Shown here: positions 1-9,352 of the stretch, piece by piece
Position numbering within the stretch: position 1 is the first letter of the stretch
Layout of the letters: each line of letters opens with the position of its first letter
Origin: an uncultured Oscillospiraceae bacterium
GTDB taxonomy: Bacteria; Bacillota; Clostridia; Oscillospirales; Oscillospiraceae
DNA length: 16,110 bases
Assembly: GCA_900762005.1 (NCBI GenBank)
Contig: CAAFEV010000101.1
Coordinates: 1-16,110, forward strand
Direction: 5' to 3'
Position numbers and translations under genes: made by a program
The notes under the pieces: model-generated
Told to the model about the DNA's origin: nothing
Databases searched by the model: none
Seen by the model: only the letters and a program-made list of their open reading frames with translations

Positions 1-3000
1 ATTCAGAAGGCTTCTTACAATTGGTTCCTGAATGATGGCATGCGCGAGGTCTTTCATGATGTCGCGGCAGTTACCGACTATACCGGCAATTTAGAGCTTT
101 CGTTCCTGGACTATTCTCTGGATGAAAAGCCGAAGTATTCCATTGAGGAATGCAAAGAGCGCGACACGACCTACGCCAAGCCGATTAAGGTCAAGGTGCG
201 CCTTTACAACAAGCAGACCGGCGAAATCAAGGATCAAGATATTTACATGGGCGATTTCCCTCTGATGACCAACGGCGGCACCTTTGTCATTAACGGTGCT
301 GAGCGCGTTATCGTCTCGCAAATCGTCCGCAGCCCCGGTATGTACTACGGCGATACCGTGGACAAGGCAGACCAGCACATCTATTCCGCCACGGTCATAC
401 CGTACCGCGGCGCGTGGCTCGAATACGAAACGGACTTACAGAGCTGCTTCTATGTCCGCATCGACAAGAACCGCAAGCTGCCGATTACCTGCCTCATTCG
501 CGCCCTCGGCGTGGAGACCGACGCGCAGATCATCGACCTCTTCGGTGAGGACGAGCTGATTAAGGCGACGATGGAGAAGGATCCCTGCAAATCGCGTGAG
601 GACAGCCTTCTGGAAATCTACCGCCGTCTGCGTCCGGGCGAGCCGCCCACGGTGGACAGTGCCGCCTCCTACCTTGACGGACTGTTCTTCGACCCGCGCC
701 GCTATGACGTGTCCAAGGTCGGCAGATACAAGTTCAACAAGAAGCTGGACATCTGGAGCCGCCTGAGCGGTCAGGAGCTGGCGCAGCCGGTTGCCGACCC
801 GCGCACGGGCGAAATTCTCGCCATGCCGGGCAAGGTGCTCAGCCGTGCCGAGGCAAAGGAGCTCTCGGCAAAGGGTGTTTGCGAGGCAGTAATCCTCGTC
901 AACGGCAAGGAGCACAAGATTTTCTCCAACTTCATGGTGGACATGAAGAATTTCGTGGACTTTGACCCGGAGCAGTATGGCATCCGTGAAAAGGTCAACC
1001 GCAACGTGCTCTTTGAGCTGCTTGACTCCGTACCCGCCGAGGGCTGGGAGGAAGCAATTGAGACGCGCATTGACGATTTAATTCCGAAGCACATCACCAC
1101 CGACGATATTCTTGCCTCCGTCAACTATCTGACGAGCGTTGTCTACGGCGCGGGCACAACCGATGACATTGACCATCTGGGCAACCGCCGTCTGCGCTGT
1201 GTGGGCGAGCTGCTGCAAAACCAGTTCCGCGTCGGCTTTACGCGCTTAGAGCGTGTTATCCGCGAGCGTATGACCATGCAGGACATGGACACCGTGACCC
1301 CGCAGAGCTTAATCAACATCCGTCCCGTGACGGCGGTAATCAAGGAATTCTTCGGCTCATCTCCGCTCTCCCAGTTTATGGACCAGAACAACCCCTTGGC
1401 GGAGCTGACGCACAAACGCCGTCTGTCCGCGCTCGGGCCCGGCGGCCTGAGCCGTGAGCGCGCCTCGTTTGACGTGCGCGACGTTCACTACAGCCACTAC
1501 GGCAGAATGTGCCCGATTGAAACGCCGGAAGGTCCGAACATCGGTCTGATCAACTATCTTTCCAGCTATGCGCAGATTAACGAATACGGCTTCGTCGAAG
1601 CACCCTACCGCAAGGTGCAGAAGCTCTATGACGAAAACGGAAAATACACCGGCTCGCGTCTGACCGACGAGGTCGAGTATATGTCCGCCGATGTCGAGGA
1701 TGACTACTATATCGCGCAGGCGAAGGAGCCGGTGGACGAGAACGGTATGCTGGTCAATGCCCGCATCACCTGCCGCCACCGCGATGAAATCATCGCCGTT
1801 GACCGCGAGATTATCGACTATCTTGACGTCTCTCCGAAGATGATGACCTCCATTGCAACCGCCTTTATCCCGTTTCTGCAGAACGACGACGCGAACCGTG
1901 CCCTGATGGGCGCGAATATGCAGCGTCAGGCGGTGCCGCTCATGGTCACCGAAGCACCGATCGTCGCCACCGGTATCGAGCAGAAATGCGCGGTAGACTC
2001 CGAGGTCTGCCTGAAGGCAGAGGGCGACGGCACAGTTACCCTTGTCTCCGCAAACCGCATCACCGTGACCTATGACGACGGTGAGGTCAAGAACTATACC
2101 CTCACGAAGTTTGCCCGCTCCAATCAGGGCACCTGTGTCAACCAGCGTCCGATTGTCGAGGTCGGCGAGCGCGTGTGTGACGAGCAGGTTATCGCCGACG
2201 GTCCCGCCTGTGCGCAGGGCGAAATTGCCTTGGGCAAGAATGTGCTCATCGGCTTTGTCACCTGGGAGGGCTACAACTACGAGGATGCCATCCTGCTCAA
2301 CGAGCGTTTGGTGCGCGAGGACGTTTTCACCTCCATCCACATCGAAGAATACGAAACCGAAGCCCGCGACACGAAGCTCGGGCCAGAGGAAATCACCCGC
2401 GATATCCCCAACGTCGGCGAGGACACCCTCAAGGACTTGGACGAGGAGGGTGTTATCCGCATCGGTGCCGAGGTCAAATCCGGCGACTATCTGGTCGGTA
2501 AGGTCACGCCGAAGGGCGAAACCGAGCTGACTGCGGAGGAACGTCTCCTGCGCGCCATTTTCGGCGAAAAAGCACGCGAGGTGCGCGATACCTCTTTGAA
2601 GGTGCCGCACGGCGAAGCGGGCATCATTGTCGATGTCAAGGTGTTCACCCGTCACAACGGCGATGAGCTGTCTCCCGGCGTGAACAAGGTTGTGCGCGTC
2701 TATATCGCGCAGAAGCGTAAAATCTCCGTCGGCGATAAGATGGCGGGTCGTCACGGCAACAAGGGTGTTGTCTCCCGCATTTTGCCGGAGGAGGATATGC
2801 CCTTCCTGCCAGACGGCACTCCGCTTGATATCGTGCTGAACCCGTTGGGCGTTCCGTCGCGTATGAACATCGGGCAGGTGCTTGAGGTTCACCTCGGCTA
2901 TGCCGCCCATGTGCTCGGCTGGAAGGTCGCAACGCCGATTTTCGACGGTGCGAACGAGAAGGATATCCGTGAAACGCTCAAGCTTGCCGGCATCCGCGAG

Positions 3001-3657
3001 GATGGCAAGTCCGAGCTGTTTGACGGACGTACCGGCGAGCCGTTTGACAACCTTGTCACGGTCGGCTATCCGTACTTCCTCAAGCTCCACCATCTGGTTG
3101 ACGATAAAATCCATGCCCGTTCCACCGGCCCGTACAGCCTAGTGACCCAGCAGCCGCTCGGCGGCAAGGCGCAGTTCGGCGGTCAGCGCTTCGGCGAAAT
3201 GGAAGTGTGGGCACTGGAGGCCTACGGCGCGGCGTACACCCTGCAAGAGATTTTGACCGTCAAGTCCGACGACGTGACCGGACGTGTCAAAACCTACGAG
3301 GCAATCGTCAAGGGGCATAACGTTCCGAAGCCCGGCGTGCCGGAATCCTTCAAGGTGCTCGTCAAGGAGCTGCAATCGCTCTGCCTGGATGTGCGCGTGC
3401 TTGACGAAAGCGGCGACGAAATCGAGCTCCGCGACGAAGACGAGGACGATGTCGTCTACAGCGCGGGTGAGAGCTACGTCACCGATGAAACCGAGGTGCT
3501 TGCCTCCGGCTATGCCGTTGACCCGGATAGCCTGGACAGCGACGTCTCTGCACTCACGCAGGTAATCGGACTGACCGAGGAGGACGACGATGCGTTTGAC
3601 GAGGAAGACACCGATGAAGATATTGCCGTCGACGAGCTTGCCGACGAGGAAGAATAA
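1..3657 (+). CDS. rpoB: RNA polymerase beta subunit (5' end outside window)
   Basis: RpoB is the beta subunit of RNA polymerase. It forms one side of the active-centre cleft and the rifampicin pocket. The frame is open from base 1, and the 13 codons before the first ATG (base 40) already encode conserved beta sequence (IQKASYNWFLNDG), so that ATG is internal. By comparison with family N-termini, a few tens of residues lie upstream of the window. The rifampicin region is at about 1348-1434 (GSSPLSQFMDQNNP, then THKRRLSALGPGG). Positions equivalent to E. coli D516, H526 and S531 keep the drug-sensitive residues (codons 1381, 1411, 1426). GDKMAGRHGNKG (about 2735-2770) is a core active-site element. 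The C-terminus ends in an acidic Asp/Glu-rich tail of roughly 80 residues beyond the usual end. rpoC follows after 15 bases, as is standard. Identification is secure. Confidence 0.98.
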   Translation: MQKASYNWFLNDGMREVFHDVAAVTDYTGNLELSFLDYSLDEKPKYSIEECKERDTTYAKPIKVKVRLYNKQTGEIKDQDIYMGDFPLMTNGGTFVINGAERVIVSQIVRSPGMYYGDTVDKADQHIYSATVIPYRGAWLEYETDLQSCFYVRIDKNRKLPITCLIRALGVETDAQIIDLFGEDELIKATMEKDPCKSREDSLLEIYRRLRPGEPPTVDSAASYLDGLFFDPRRYDVSKVGRYKFNKKLDIWSRLSGQELAQPVADPRTGEILAMPGKVLSRAEAKELSAKGVCEAVILVNGKEHKIFSNFMVDMKNFVDFDPEQYGIREKVNRNVLFELLDSVPAEGWEEAIETRIDDLIPKHITTDDILASVNYLTSVVYGAGTTDDIDHLGNRRLRCVGELLQNQFRVGFTRLERVIRERMTMQDMDTVTPQSLINIRPVTAVIKEFFGSSPLSQFMDQNNPLAELTHKRRLSALGPGGLSRERASFDVRDVHYSHYGRMCPIETPEGPNIGLINYLSSYAQINEYGFVEAPYRKVQKLYDENGKYTGSRLTDEVEYMSADVEDDYYIAQAKEPVDENGMLVNARITCRHRDEIIAVDREIIDYLDVSPKMMTSIATAFIPFLQNDDANRALMGANMQRQAVPLMVTEAPIVATGIEQKCAVDSEVCLKAEGDGTVTLVSANRITVTYDDGEVKNYTLTKFARSNQGTCVNQRPIVEVGERVCDEQVIADGPACAQGEIALGKNVLIGFVTWEGYNYEDAILLNERLVREDVFTSIHIEEYETEARDTKLGPEEITRDIPNVGEDTLKDLDEEGVIRIGAEVKSGDYLVGKVTPKGETELTAEERLLRAIFGEKAREVRDTSLKVPHGEAGIIVDVKVFTRHNGDELSPGVNKVVRVYIAQKRKISVGDKMAGRHGNKGVVSRILPEEDMPFLPDGTPLDIVLNPLGVPSRMNIGQVLEVHLGYAAHVLGWKVATPIFDGANEKDIRETLKLAGIREDGKSELFDGRTGEPFDNLVTVGYPYFLKLHHLVDDKIHARSTGPYSLVTQQPLGGKAQFGGQRFGEMEVWALEAYGAAYTLQEILTVKSDDVTGRVKTYEAIVKGHNVPKPGVPESFKVLVKELQSLCLDVRVLDESGDEIELRDEDEDDVVYSAGESYVTDETEVLASGYAVDPDSLDSDVSALTQVIGLTEEDDDAFDEEDTDEDIAVDELADEEE

Positions 3658-3672
3658 AGGGGGAGCAACCGA

Positions 3673-6600
3673 ATGAGTACAAAAACATTTAGTTCGATTA
3701 AAATCGGCATTGCTTCGCCGGAGATGATTTACGACTGGTCTTACGGCGAGGTAAAAAAGCCGGAAACCATCAACTACCGCACCTTGAAGCCCGAGCGCGA
3801 CGGTCTGTTCTGCGAAAAAATCTTCGGGCCGACGAAGGACTGGGAATGCCACTGCGGCAAGTACAAGAAAATCCGCTTTAAGGGTAAAATCTGCGACCGC
3901 TGCGGCGTTGAGGTTACCAAGAGCAAGGTGCGCCGCGAGCGTATGGGGCATATTGCCCTTGCCGCGCCGTGCAGCCACATCTGGTATTTCAAGGGAATCC
4001 CGTCGCGCATGGGTCTGCTTTTGGACATCAGCCCGCGCATTCTGGAAAAGGTGCTGTATTTCGCAAATTATATCGTCACCGACCCCGGCGACGCACCGCT
4101 CAGCAAGTGCCAGATTCTCACCGAAAAAGAATACCGCGACATGCGCGAAAAGTACGAGGACGATTTTGACGCCGGCATGGGTGCTGAATCCGTCAAAAAG
4201 CTGCTTGCGGAAATCGACCTTGACGCGCTCTCCGAACAGCTCCGTTCCGAACTGAAGAACGCCAACGGGCAGAAGAAGCTGCGCATCATCAAGCGTCTTG
4301 AGGTTGTCGAAGCCTTCCGTCTGTCCGGCAACAAGCCCGAGTGGATGGTAATGGACGTTCTGCCGGTCATTCCGCCTGAAATCCGTCCGATGGTGCAGCT
4401 GGACGGCGGCCGTTTTGCGACCAGCGACCTCAACGACCTTTACCGCCGTGTAATCAACCGCAACAACCGCCTAAAGCGTCTCATCCAGCTCAACGCGCCG
4501 GATATCATCATCCGCAACGAAAAGCGGATGCTGCAGGAGGCCGTCGATGCCCTGATTGACAACGGCAGACGCGGCAGAGCCGTTACCGGTGCCAATAACC
4601 GCGCCTTAAAATCCCTGTCCGATATGCTCAAGGGCAAGCAGGGACGCTTCCGTCAGAACCTGCTTGGCAAGCGCGTGGACTATTCCGGCCGTTCGGTCAT
4701 CGTTGTCGGACCGGAGCTCAAGCTCTACCAGTGCGGCGTGCCGAAGGAAATGGCAATCGAGCTTTTCCGTCCGTTTGTGATGAAGAAGCTCGTCGAGGAT
4801 GGCGTAGCGAACAACATTAAGAGTGCGAAAAAGAAAATTGACAAGGGCGAGCCGGAGGTCTGGGATGCCTTAGAGGACATCATCAAGGATCGGCCCGTGA
4901 TGCTCAACCGCGCGCCGACCCTGCACCGTCTCGGCATTCAGGCGTTTGAGCCTGTCTTGGTCGAGGGCAGAGCCATCAAGCTGCATCCGCTGTGCTGCAC
5001 CGCGTTCAACGCCGACTTTGACGGTGACCAGATGGCAATCCACGTGCCGCTGTCCGCCGAGGCGCAGGCAGAAGCGCGTATGCTGATGCTCTCGGCGAAT
5101 AACCTCCTGCGCCCGCAGGACGGCAAGCCGGTCACCGTGCCGACGCAGGATATGATTCTCGGCACCTACTACCTGACCTATGTCCGTTTGGGCAAAAAGG
5201 AAAAGGGCGCGGAGGAGGTCTTTGTGACCGATGCCGGCGACTTTGACCTGCCCGTGAACGAGCTGGTAGACGGTGACTTGGTCGAAGCTGCGCTCGATGA
5301 AGCGGAGCGATTCCGCAAAAAGCCGCCGCAGTACCGGGCAAAGCACGCCTATTCCTCCGTGGACGAAGCCATCAAGGCGTACTCCTGCGGAGCCGTCGGG
5401 CTGCATGCGCCCATCCGTGTGCGCTATGGCAAGGAAATTGACGGCGAAATGCGTTATGAAATTATTAACGCCACCGTCGGCAGACTGATTTTCAACGAGC
5501 CGATTCCGCAGGATCTTGGCTTTGTAGACCGCAGCAAGCCGGAAAACACATTTGAACTTGAAGTAAGCTTCTTAGTCGGCAAGAAAAAGCTCGGCGTAAT
5601 CATCGACAAGTGCATCCGCAAGCACGGCTTCACCATTGCTACCGAGATGCTCGACCGCGTGAAGTCCCTCGGCTACAAGTACTCCACAAAGGGAGCGATT
5701 ACCGTCTCCATTGCGGATATGGCAATCCCGGACAAAAAGTATACCCTCATTGAGGAAGCCGAAGCGGAGGCGGTCGAGATTGACCGCAAGTTCAAGCGCG
5801 GCTTCATCACGAACGACGAACGCTATCGTTTGGTCGTTCGCCAGTGGGAGCAGACAATCAAGGACGTTACCGGTGCGTTGCAGGAAAACCTTGACCGCTT
5901 CAACCCCATCTATATGATGGCGGACTCCGGCGCACGTGGCAGCATGAACCAGATTCGTCAGCTTGCGGGTATGCGCGGACTGATGGCGGACACGAACGGC
6001 CGCACCATCGAAATTCCGATTAAGGCAAACTTCCGTGAAGGGCTGTCCGTATTGGAGTATTTCATCTCGTCGAGAGGCGCGCGAAAAGGTCTGACCGATA
6101 CCGCGCTGCGTACCGCTGACTCCGGCTATCTGACACGCCGTCTGGTTGATGTATCACAGGAGGTTATCATCCGCGAGCACGACTGCGGTACGAAGCACGG
6201 CATCAATCTCGCCGAGGTTGTGGAAAAGGGACAGGTTATCGAGAGCTTTGCCGCCCGCATTCACGGCAGGTTTTCCGTCGATGACATCTGCGACCCAAAG
6301 ACCGGCGAGCTGTTGATTCCGAATGACCGTATGATGGTTGAGGAAGACGCAAAACTTTTGCAGGCGCATGACATTCACAGCGTCTATGCCCGTACCGTAC
6401 TCGGCTGCCGCGCCCGCAGCGGTGTATGCGCCAAGTGCTACGGCATGAACCTTGCGACCTCCGAACTGGTCAACTTAGGCGAAGCGGTCGGCATCATTGC
6501 CGCGCAGTCCATCGGCGAACCGGGTACGCAGCTGACCATGCGAACCTTCCACACCGGCGGTGTCGCAGGGGACGACATCACACAGGGTCTGCCCCGTGTT

Positions 6601-7365
6601 GAGGAGCTGTTTGAAGCGCGCAAGCCGAAGAAGATGGCAGTCATCGCCGAAATTGACGGTGTGGTTGCCGTGGACGAGAGCCACCGCAGTGCGCTGCGCG
6701 ACATCACCGTAACCGGCGATGACGGTGACGTAAAGCTCTATCAGGTGCCGTATTCCGTCGGCTTAAAGGTTGAAAACGGCAAAACCGTCCGCAAGGGCGA
6801 GCCGATTACCGACGGTGCGCTCAACCCCCACGATGTGCTGCGTATTTCCGGCGTTGAGGCGGTGCAGAACTACCTGACGCAGGGTGTTCTGGCGGTTTAC
6901 CGTCAGCAGGGTGTTGACATCAACGATAAGCACATTGAGGTTATCATCCGTCAGATGATGCGCAAGGTGCGCGTGGAAGACCCCGGCGATACCGTTTTGC
7001 TCAGCGGCACGGTGGTAGATGTCTACGACTTTGACGATGCCAATGCAGCGGTGCAGAAGCGCATCGACGAGGGCGAGACAGACCTTCGCCTTGCAACTGA
7101 CTCATTAATTCTCATGGGCATCACCAAGGCGTCTCTTGCAACGGAATCCTTCCTTTCGGCTGCCTCCTTCCAGGAGACGACCAAGGTTTTGACGGAAGCC
7201 GCGATCAAGGGCAAGGTTGACCATCTGGTCGGCTTGAAGGAGAACGTCATCATCGGCAAGCTGATACCGGCAGGCTCCGGCTTAGACATCTACCGCAAGT
7301 ACGATGCCGACCAGTGGCCCGATTCCGAAATCACGCAGGATATGATTGATAACGAGCAGCAATAA
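3673..7365 (+). CDS. rpoC: RNA polymerase beta' subunit
   Basis: This is the beta' subunit, which carries the catalytic magnesium of RNA polymerase. The 1230 residues are close to the usual firmicute length. The N-terminal zinc site is C59, C61, C74 and C77. The catalytic NADFDGDQM motif has Asp448, Asp450 and Asp452. The bridge helix lies near residues 799-830 (ARKGLTDTALRTADSGYLTRR) and the trigger loop starts near 955 (MRTFHTGGVAGDD). The second zinc site is C838, C912, C919 and C922. The start is fixed by an AAAGGGGGAG ribosome binding site that begins on the rpoB stop codon and sits 8 bases before the ATG. The two subunits are therefore made in tandem from one message. No intein, frameshift or missing catalytic residue is seen. 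Confidence 0.99.
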   Translation: MSTKTFSSIKIGIASPEMIYDWSYGEVKKPETINYRTLKPERDGLFCEKIFGPTKDWECHCGKYKKIRFKGKICDRCGVEVTKSKVRRERMGHIALAAPCSHIWYFKGIPSRMGLLLDISPRILEKVLYFANYIVTDPGDAPLSKCQILTEKEYRDMREKYEDDFDAGMGAESVKKLLAEIDLDALSEQLRSELKNANGQKKLRIIKRLEVVEAFRLSGNKPEWMVMDVLPVIPPEIRPMVQLDGGRFATSDLNDLYRRVINRNNRLKRLIQLNAPDIIIRNEKRMLQEAVDALIDNGRRGRAVTGANNRALKSLSDMLKGKQGRFRQNLLGKRVDYSGRSVIVVGPELKLYQCGVPKEMAIELFRPFVMKKLVEDGVANNIKSAKKKIDKGEPEVWDALEDIIKDRPVMLNRAPTLHRLGIQAFEPVLVEGRAIKLHPLCCTAFNADFDGDQMAIHVPLSAEAQAEARMLMLSANNLLRPQDGKPVTVPTQDMILGTYYLTYVRLGKKEKGAEEVFVTDAGDFDLPVNELVDGDLVEAALDEAERFRKKPPQYRAKHAYSSVDEAIKAYSCGAVGLHAPIRVRYGKEIDGEMRYEIINATVGRLIFNEPIPQDLGFVDRSKPENTFELEVSFLVGKKKLGVIIDKCIRKHGFTIATEMLDRVKSLGYKYSTKGAITVSIADMAIPDKKYTLIEEAEAEAVEIDRKFKRGFITNDERYRLVVRQWEQTIKDVTGALQENLDRFNPIYMMADSGARGSMNQIRQLAGMRGLMADTNGRTIEIPIKANFREGLSVLEYFISSRGARKGLTDTALRTADSGYLTRRLVDVSQEVIIREHDCGTKHGINLAEVVEKGQVIESFAARIHGRFSVDDICDPKTGELLIPNDRMMVEEDAKLLQAHDIHSVYARTVLGCRARSGVCAKCYGMNLATSELVNLGEAVGIIAAQSIGEPGTQLTMRTFHTGGVAGDDITQGLPRVEELFEARKPKKMAVIAEIDGVVAVDESHRSALRDITVTGDDGDVKLYQVPYSVGLKVENGKTVRKGEPITDGALNPHDVLRISGVEAVQNYLTQGVLAVYRQQGVDINDKHIEVIIRQMMRKVRVEDPGDTVLLSGTVVDVYDFDDANAAVQKRIDEGETDLRLATDSLILMGITKASLATESFLSAASFQETTKVLTEAAIKGKVDHLVGLKENVIIGKLIPAGSGLDIYRKYDADQWPDSEITQDMIDNEQQ

Positions 7366-7369
7366 ACCG

Positions 7370-7410
7370 AACGCGCCGTTCCCCAACCGGAACGGCGCGT
7401 TTCGAACTTT
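7370..7410 (+). terminator. Intrinsic terminator of the rpoBC operon
   Basis: Five bases after the rpoC stop, AACGCGCCGTTCC and GGAACGGCGCGTT form a perfect 13-bp GC-rich stem around a 6-base loop (7383-7388). The tract after the stem is only moderately T-rich (TTCGAACTTTATTCTT), so termination may be incomplete. The next gene has its own promoter immediately downstream, which supports this as the end of the operon. Confidence 0.8.
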
Positions 7411-7414
7411 ATTC

Positions 7415-7443
7415 TTGTTGTTCTTCGGCAACTCTGTTATAAT
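7415..7443 (+). promoter_or_regulatory. Extended -10 promoter for the alaX-like gene
   Basis: A perfect TATAAT (7438-7443) is preceded by TGT, making an extended -10 element. A partial -35 (TTGTTG, 7415-7420) lies exactly 17 bases upstream. Transcription would start near 7450, leaving a leader of about 17 bases that contains just the ribosome binding site GCGGAGG (7454-7460). This is a pattern match with a vegetative sigma factor, not a measured start site. Confidence 0.7.
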
Positions 7444-7466
7444 CAAGAAAAAAGCGGAGGCAGCAT

Positions 7467-8621
7467 ATGGCGACTGAAAAACTGTTTTACAAAAACCCCT
7501 ATCAGACCGAAACACGGCAGCTTGTCCTATCGTGCGAAGCGGCGAGCACCGGCTGGGCGGTGGAAACGCGGCAGACGATTTTTTACCCCACCGGCGGCGG
7601 GCAGCCGCATGACTGCGGCAGGCTGGGCGAAGCGCAGGTGCTCGATGTACAGGAGGAAGGGGAGCGCATTGTACATTACTGCGACCGACCGCTTCCCGTC
7701 GGACAAACCGTCTTGGCGCAGCTTGATTGGAAGCACCGTTTTTCGCTGATGCAGCAGCATTCCGGCGAGCATTTGGTTTCAGGATTGATTCACAACCGTT
7801 TCGGGTATGATAATGTCGGCTTTCATATGGGCAGTGATGGGATGACGATTGACTTTTCCGGCGAGCTGACGCAGCAGGAGGTCACCGAAATTGAAGTAGC
7901 CGCGAATGAAACAATTTGGAAGAACCTCCCCATCAATGCCTTTTACCCGGACGCACACACGCTGCAAGCCCTCTCTTACCGCAGCAAAAAGGCACTGAGC
8001 GGTCAGGTGCGGCTGGTACAGGTGGCGGACATTGACCTGTGCGCCTGCTGCGGTCTGCACGTCACGGCGACGGGCGAAATCGGACCGGTAAAGCTTCTGA
8101 GTGTGGCAAAATTCCATGCCGGCTCCCGTGTAGAGCTGCTCTGCGGCGGGCAGGCAATGACATATCTGAACGCCGTTTTTGAGCAAAACCGTCAAATTTC
8201 CGCAATGCTTTCCGCAAAGCCGTTTGCAACCGCAGCAGCGGCGCAGCGCGTCAGCGAAGAATGCAGTGCGGCGCAATATCGCACCGTAGCACTGGAAAAT
8301 CAGCTTTTCACGCTTAAGGCGCAAGCAATGCGCGGTGTAAAAGACCCGCTTTTATTCGAAGCGGACCTCACGTCGGATGCCCTACGCCGCCTGACCGATA
8401 TCGTTTTGCAGCACTGCGCCGGGGTATGCGCCGTCTTTTCCGGCAGTGACGGCAATTACAAATATGCCATCGGTCAGCAAAACGGCGATATCCGCGAGCT
8501 TGTGCGCGCCATGAATGCCGCCTTAAATGGACGCGGAGGCGGCAAGCCCGGTTTTGCGCAGGGCTCCGTCAAGGCGTCTCACTCCGAGATTGCGTCCTTT
8601 TTCTCCATGCAAAACCGATGA
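7467..8621 (+). CDS. Alanyl-tRNA editing protein, AlaX long form
   Basis: This is a free-standing relative of the alanyl-tRNA synthetase editing half. Members of the family hydrolyse Ser-tRNA(Ala), and sometimes Gly-tRNA(Ala), so that serine is not misread as alanine. The 384 residues match the long AlaX form. The N-terminal beta-barrel domain carries the glycine-rich FYPTGGGQP (39-47). The editing-site zinc ligands are H98 and H102 (HSGEH) and C194 with H198 (CCGLH). The C-terminus is a DHHA1-type domain with a glycine-rich segment (GRGGGKPGFAQGS). No aminoacylation domain is present, so this is not AlaRS itself. The start is supported by GGAGG at 7456-7460, 6 bases before the ATG. It appears to be a one-gene unit with its own promoter, and its 3' end overlaps the opposing deacetylase gene by 43 bases. 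The exact mischarged substrate cannot be read from sequence. Confidence 0.93.
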   Translation: MATEKLFYKNPYQTETRQLVLSCEAASTGWAVETRQTIFYPTGGGQPHDCGRLGEAQVLDVQEEGERIVHYCDRPLPVGQTVLAQLDWKHRFSLMQQHSGEHLVSGLIHNRFGYDNVGFHMGSDGMTIDFSGELTQQEVTEIEVAANETIWKNLPINAFYPDAHTLQALSYRSKKALSGQVRLVQVADIDLCACCGLHVTATGEIGPVKLLSVAKFHAGSRVELLCGGQAMTYLNAVFEQNRQISAMLSAKPFATAAAAQRVSEECSAAQYRTVALENQLFTLKAQAMRGVKDPLLFEADLTSDALRRLTDIVLQHCAGVCAVFSGSDGNYKYAIGQQNGDIRELVRAMNAALNGRGGGKPGFAQGSVKASHSEIASFFSMQNR

Positions 8622-9283
8622 TAAACCTCGCAGCCGGAGAGTGCGGTGCCCGAAAGCGCGGCAAGCTGACTTACCGTAACGAATTGAAACCCGCGTGCTT
8701 GCAGCTCGTCAATGGCTTTCAGCGCGGCGTCCACGCTGCTGTCCGACATATCGTGCATCAAAATAATATCGCCGTTTTTCGCATTGCGGACAATCTGCGC
8801 TGCAATCGCGTTTGTATCGGTGCGCCGCCAGTCGTCCGTATCGAGCGACCATAAAATAATCGGTAAATCCGCGCAGATGCTCTGCCGCAGCACCGAAGTA
8901 TCATATTTTCCGCCGGGCGGACGCAGAAGCGTCGGTTTTTGCCCGGTTGCCTTTTCAATTTTCTCCTCTGCCTCGCATAAATCCCGGCAAACCCCCTGCG
9001 CGGACATTTGCGTAAAAAACTGATGAGAATCGCCGTGCATTCCGATTTCGTGTCCTGCCTCGGCAATCCGCCCGGTCAGAGTCTGGAACTGTTCCACGCG
9101 ATAACCGCAGATAAAAAAGGTTGCCGGAACGCCGCGTTCTTCGAGTGCGTCAAGCAGTCTGGCGGTAAAGTGACCGGAGGGACCGTCGTCAAAGGTCATC
9201 GCAAGATATAGCGGCTCCGGCGCGGCAAACGACGGCAGCAGAAGCAATGCACAGAGCAAAAAAGCGCAGACAATCCGTTTCAT
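8579..9283 (-). CDS. Secreted polysaccharide deacetylase (NodB/CE4 family)
   Basis: CE4 enzymes are metal-dependent deacetylases acting on N-acetylated glycans such as peptidoglycan or chitin-like polymers. The 234-residue protein begins with a signal peptide (basic MKR, hydrophobic core to about residue 17, then SFAA), so it should act at the cell surface. All five CE4 motifs are visible: TFDDGP (30-35, Asp33 as metal ligand), HGDSH with H83 and H87 as metal ligands, RPPGG (121-125), WSLDTDDW (145-152) and ILMHD (174-178). The start at 9283 is chosen because GGAGGG lies 7 bases upstream and the signal peptide begins there; the frame stays open upstream but that extension runs through the divergent methyltransferase gene. 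The last 14 codons lie opposite the end of the AlaX gene. A role in wall remodelling or sporulation is possible but not shown; I cannot assign it to PdaA or PdaB. Confidence 0.92.
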   Translation of the reverse strand: MKRIVCAFLLCALLLLPSFAAPEPLYLAMTFDDGPSGHFTARLLDALEERGVPATFFICGYRVEQFQTLTGRIAEAGHEIGMHGDSHQFFTQMSAQGVCRDLCEAEEKIEKATGQKPTLLRPPGGKYDTSVLRQSICADLPIILWSLDTDDWRRTDTNAIAAQIVRNAKNGDIILMHDMSDSSVDAALKAIDELQARGFQFVTVSQLAALSGTALSGCEVYHRFCMEKKDAISE

Positions 9284-9352
9284 TCGCAATCCCTCCACGC
9301 GATAGTATGTGCAATAATTTAACGATACTGAGAGGAAAAGAAAGGATATCCT
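9284..9352. other. Divergent intergenic region, deacetylase / RlmA methyltransferase
   Basis: These 69 AT-rich bases separate two divergently transcribed genes and must hold the deacetylase promoter, and probably the start of the plus-strand operon. Ribosome binding sites are clear on both sides (GGAGGG for the minus gene, GAAAGGA for the plus gene). Only weak -10-like hexamers are seen (TACTAT on the minus strand, AATAAT and GATACT on the plus strand) with no convincing -35, so I do not assign promoters. Confidence 0.4.

Noticed and set aside
40..42. ATG at base 40 as the rpoB start
   Set aside because: The 13 codons upstream already encode conserved beta-subunit sequence, so the true start is outside the window.
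1357..3114. Minus-strand open frame of 585 codons opposite rpoB
   Set aside because: It lies entirely within the highly conserved rpoB gene. GC-rich codon use commonly leaves such antisense frames open. Its translation shows no family motif and there is no gene-like spacing or ribosome binding site reason to prefer it.
9304..9329. AGTAT / ATACT inverted repeat between the divergent genes as an operator
   Set aside because: The arms are only 5 bases with a 16-base spacer, which is expected by chance in AT-rich sequence.
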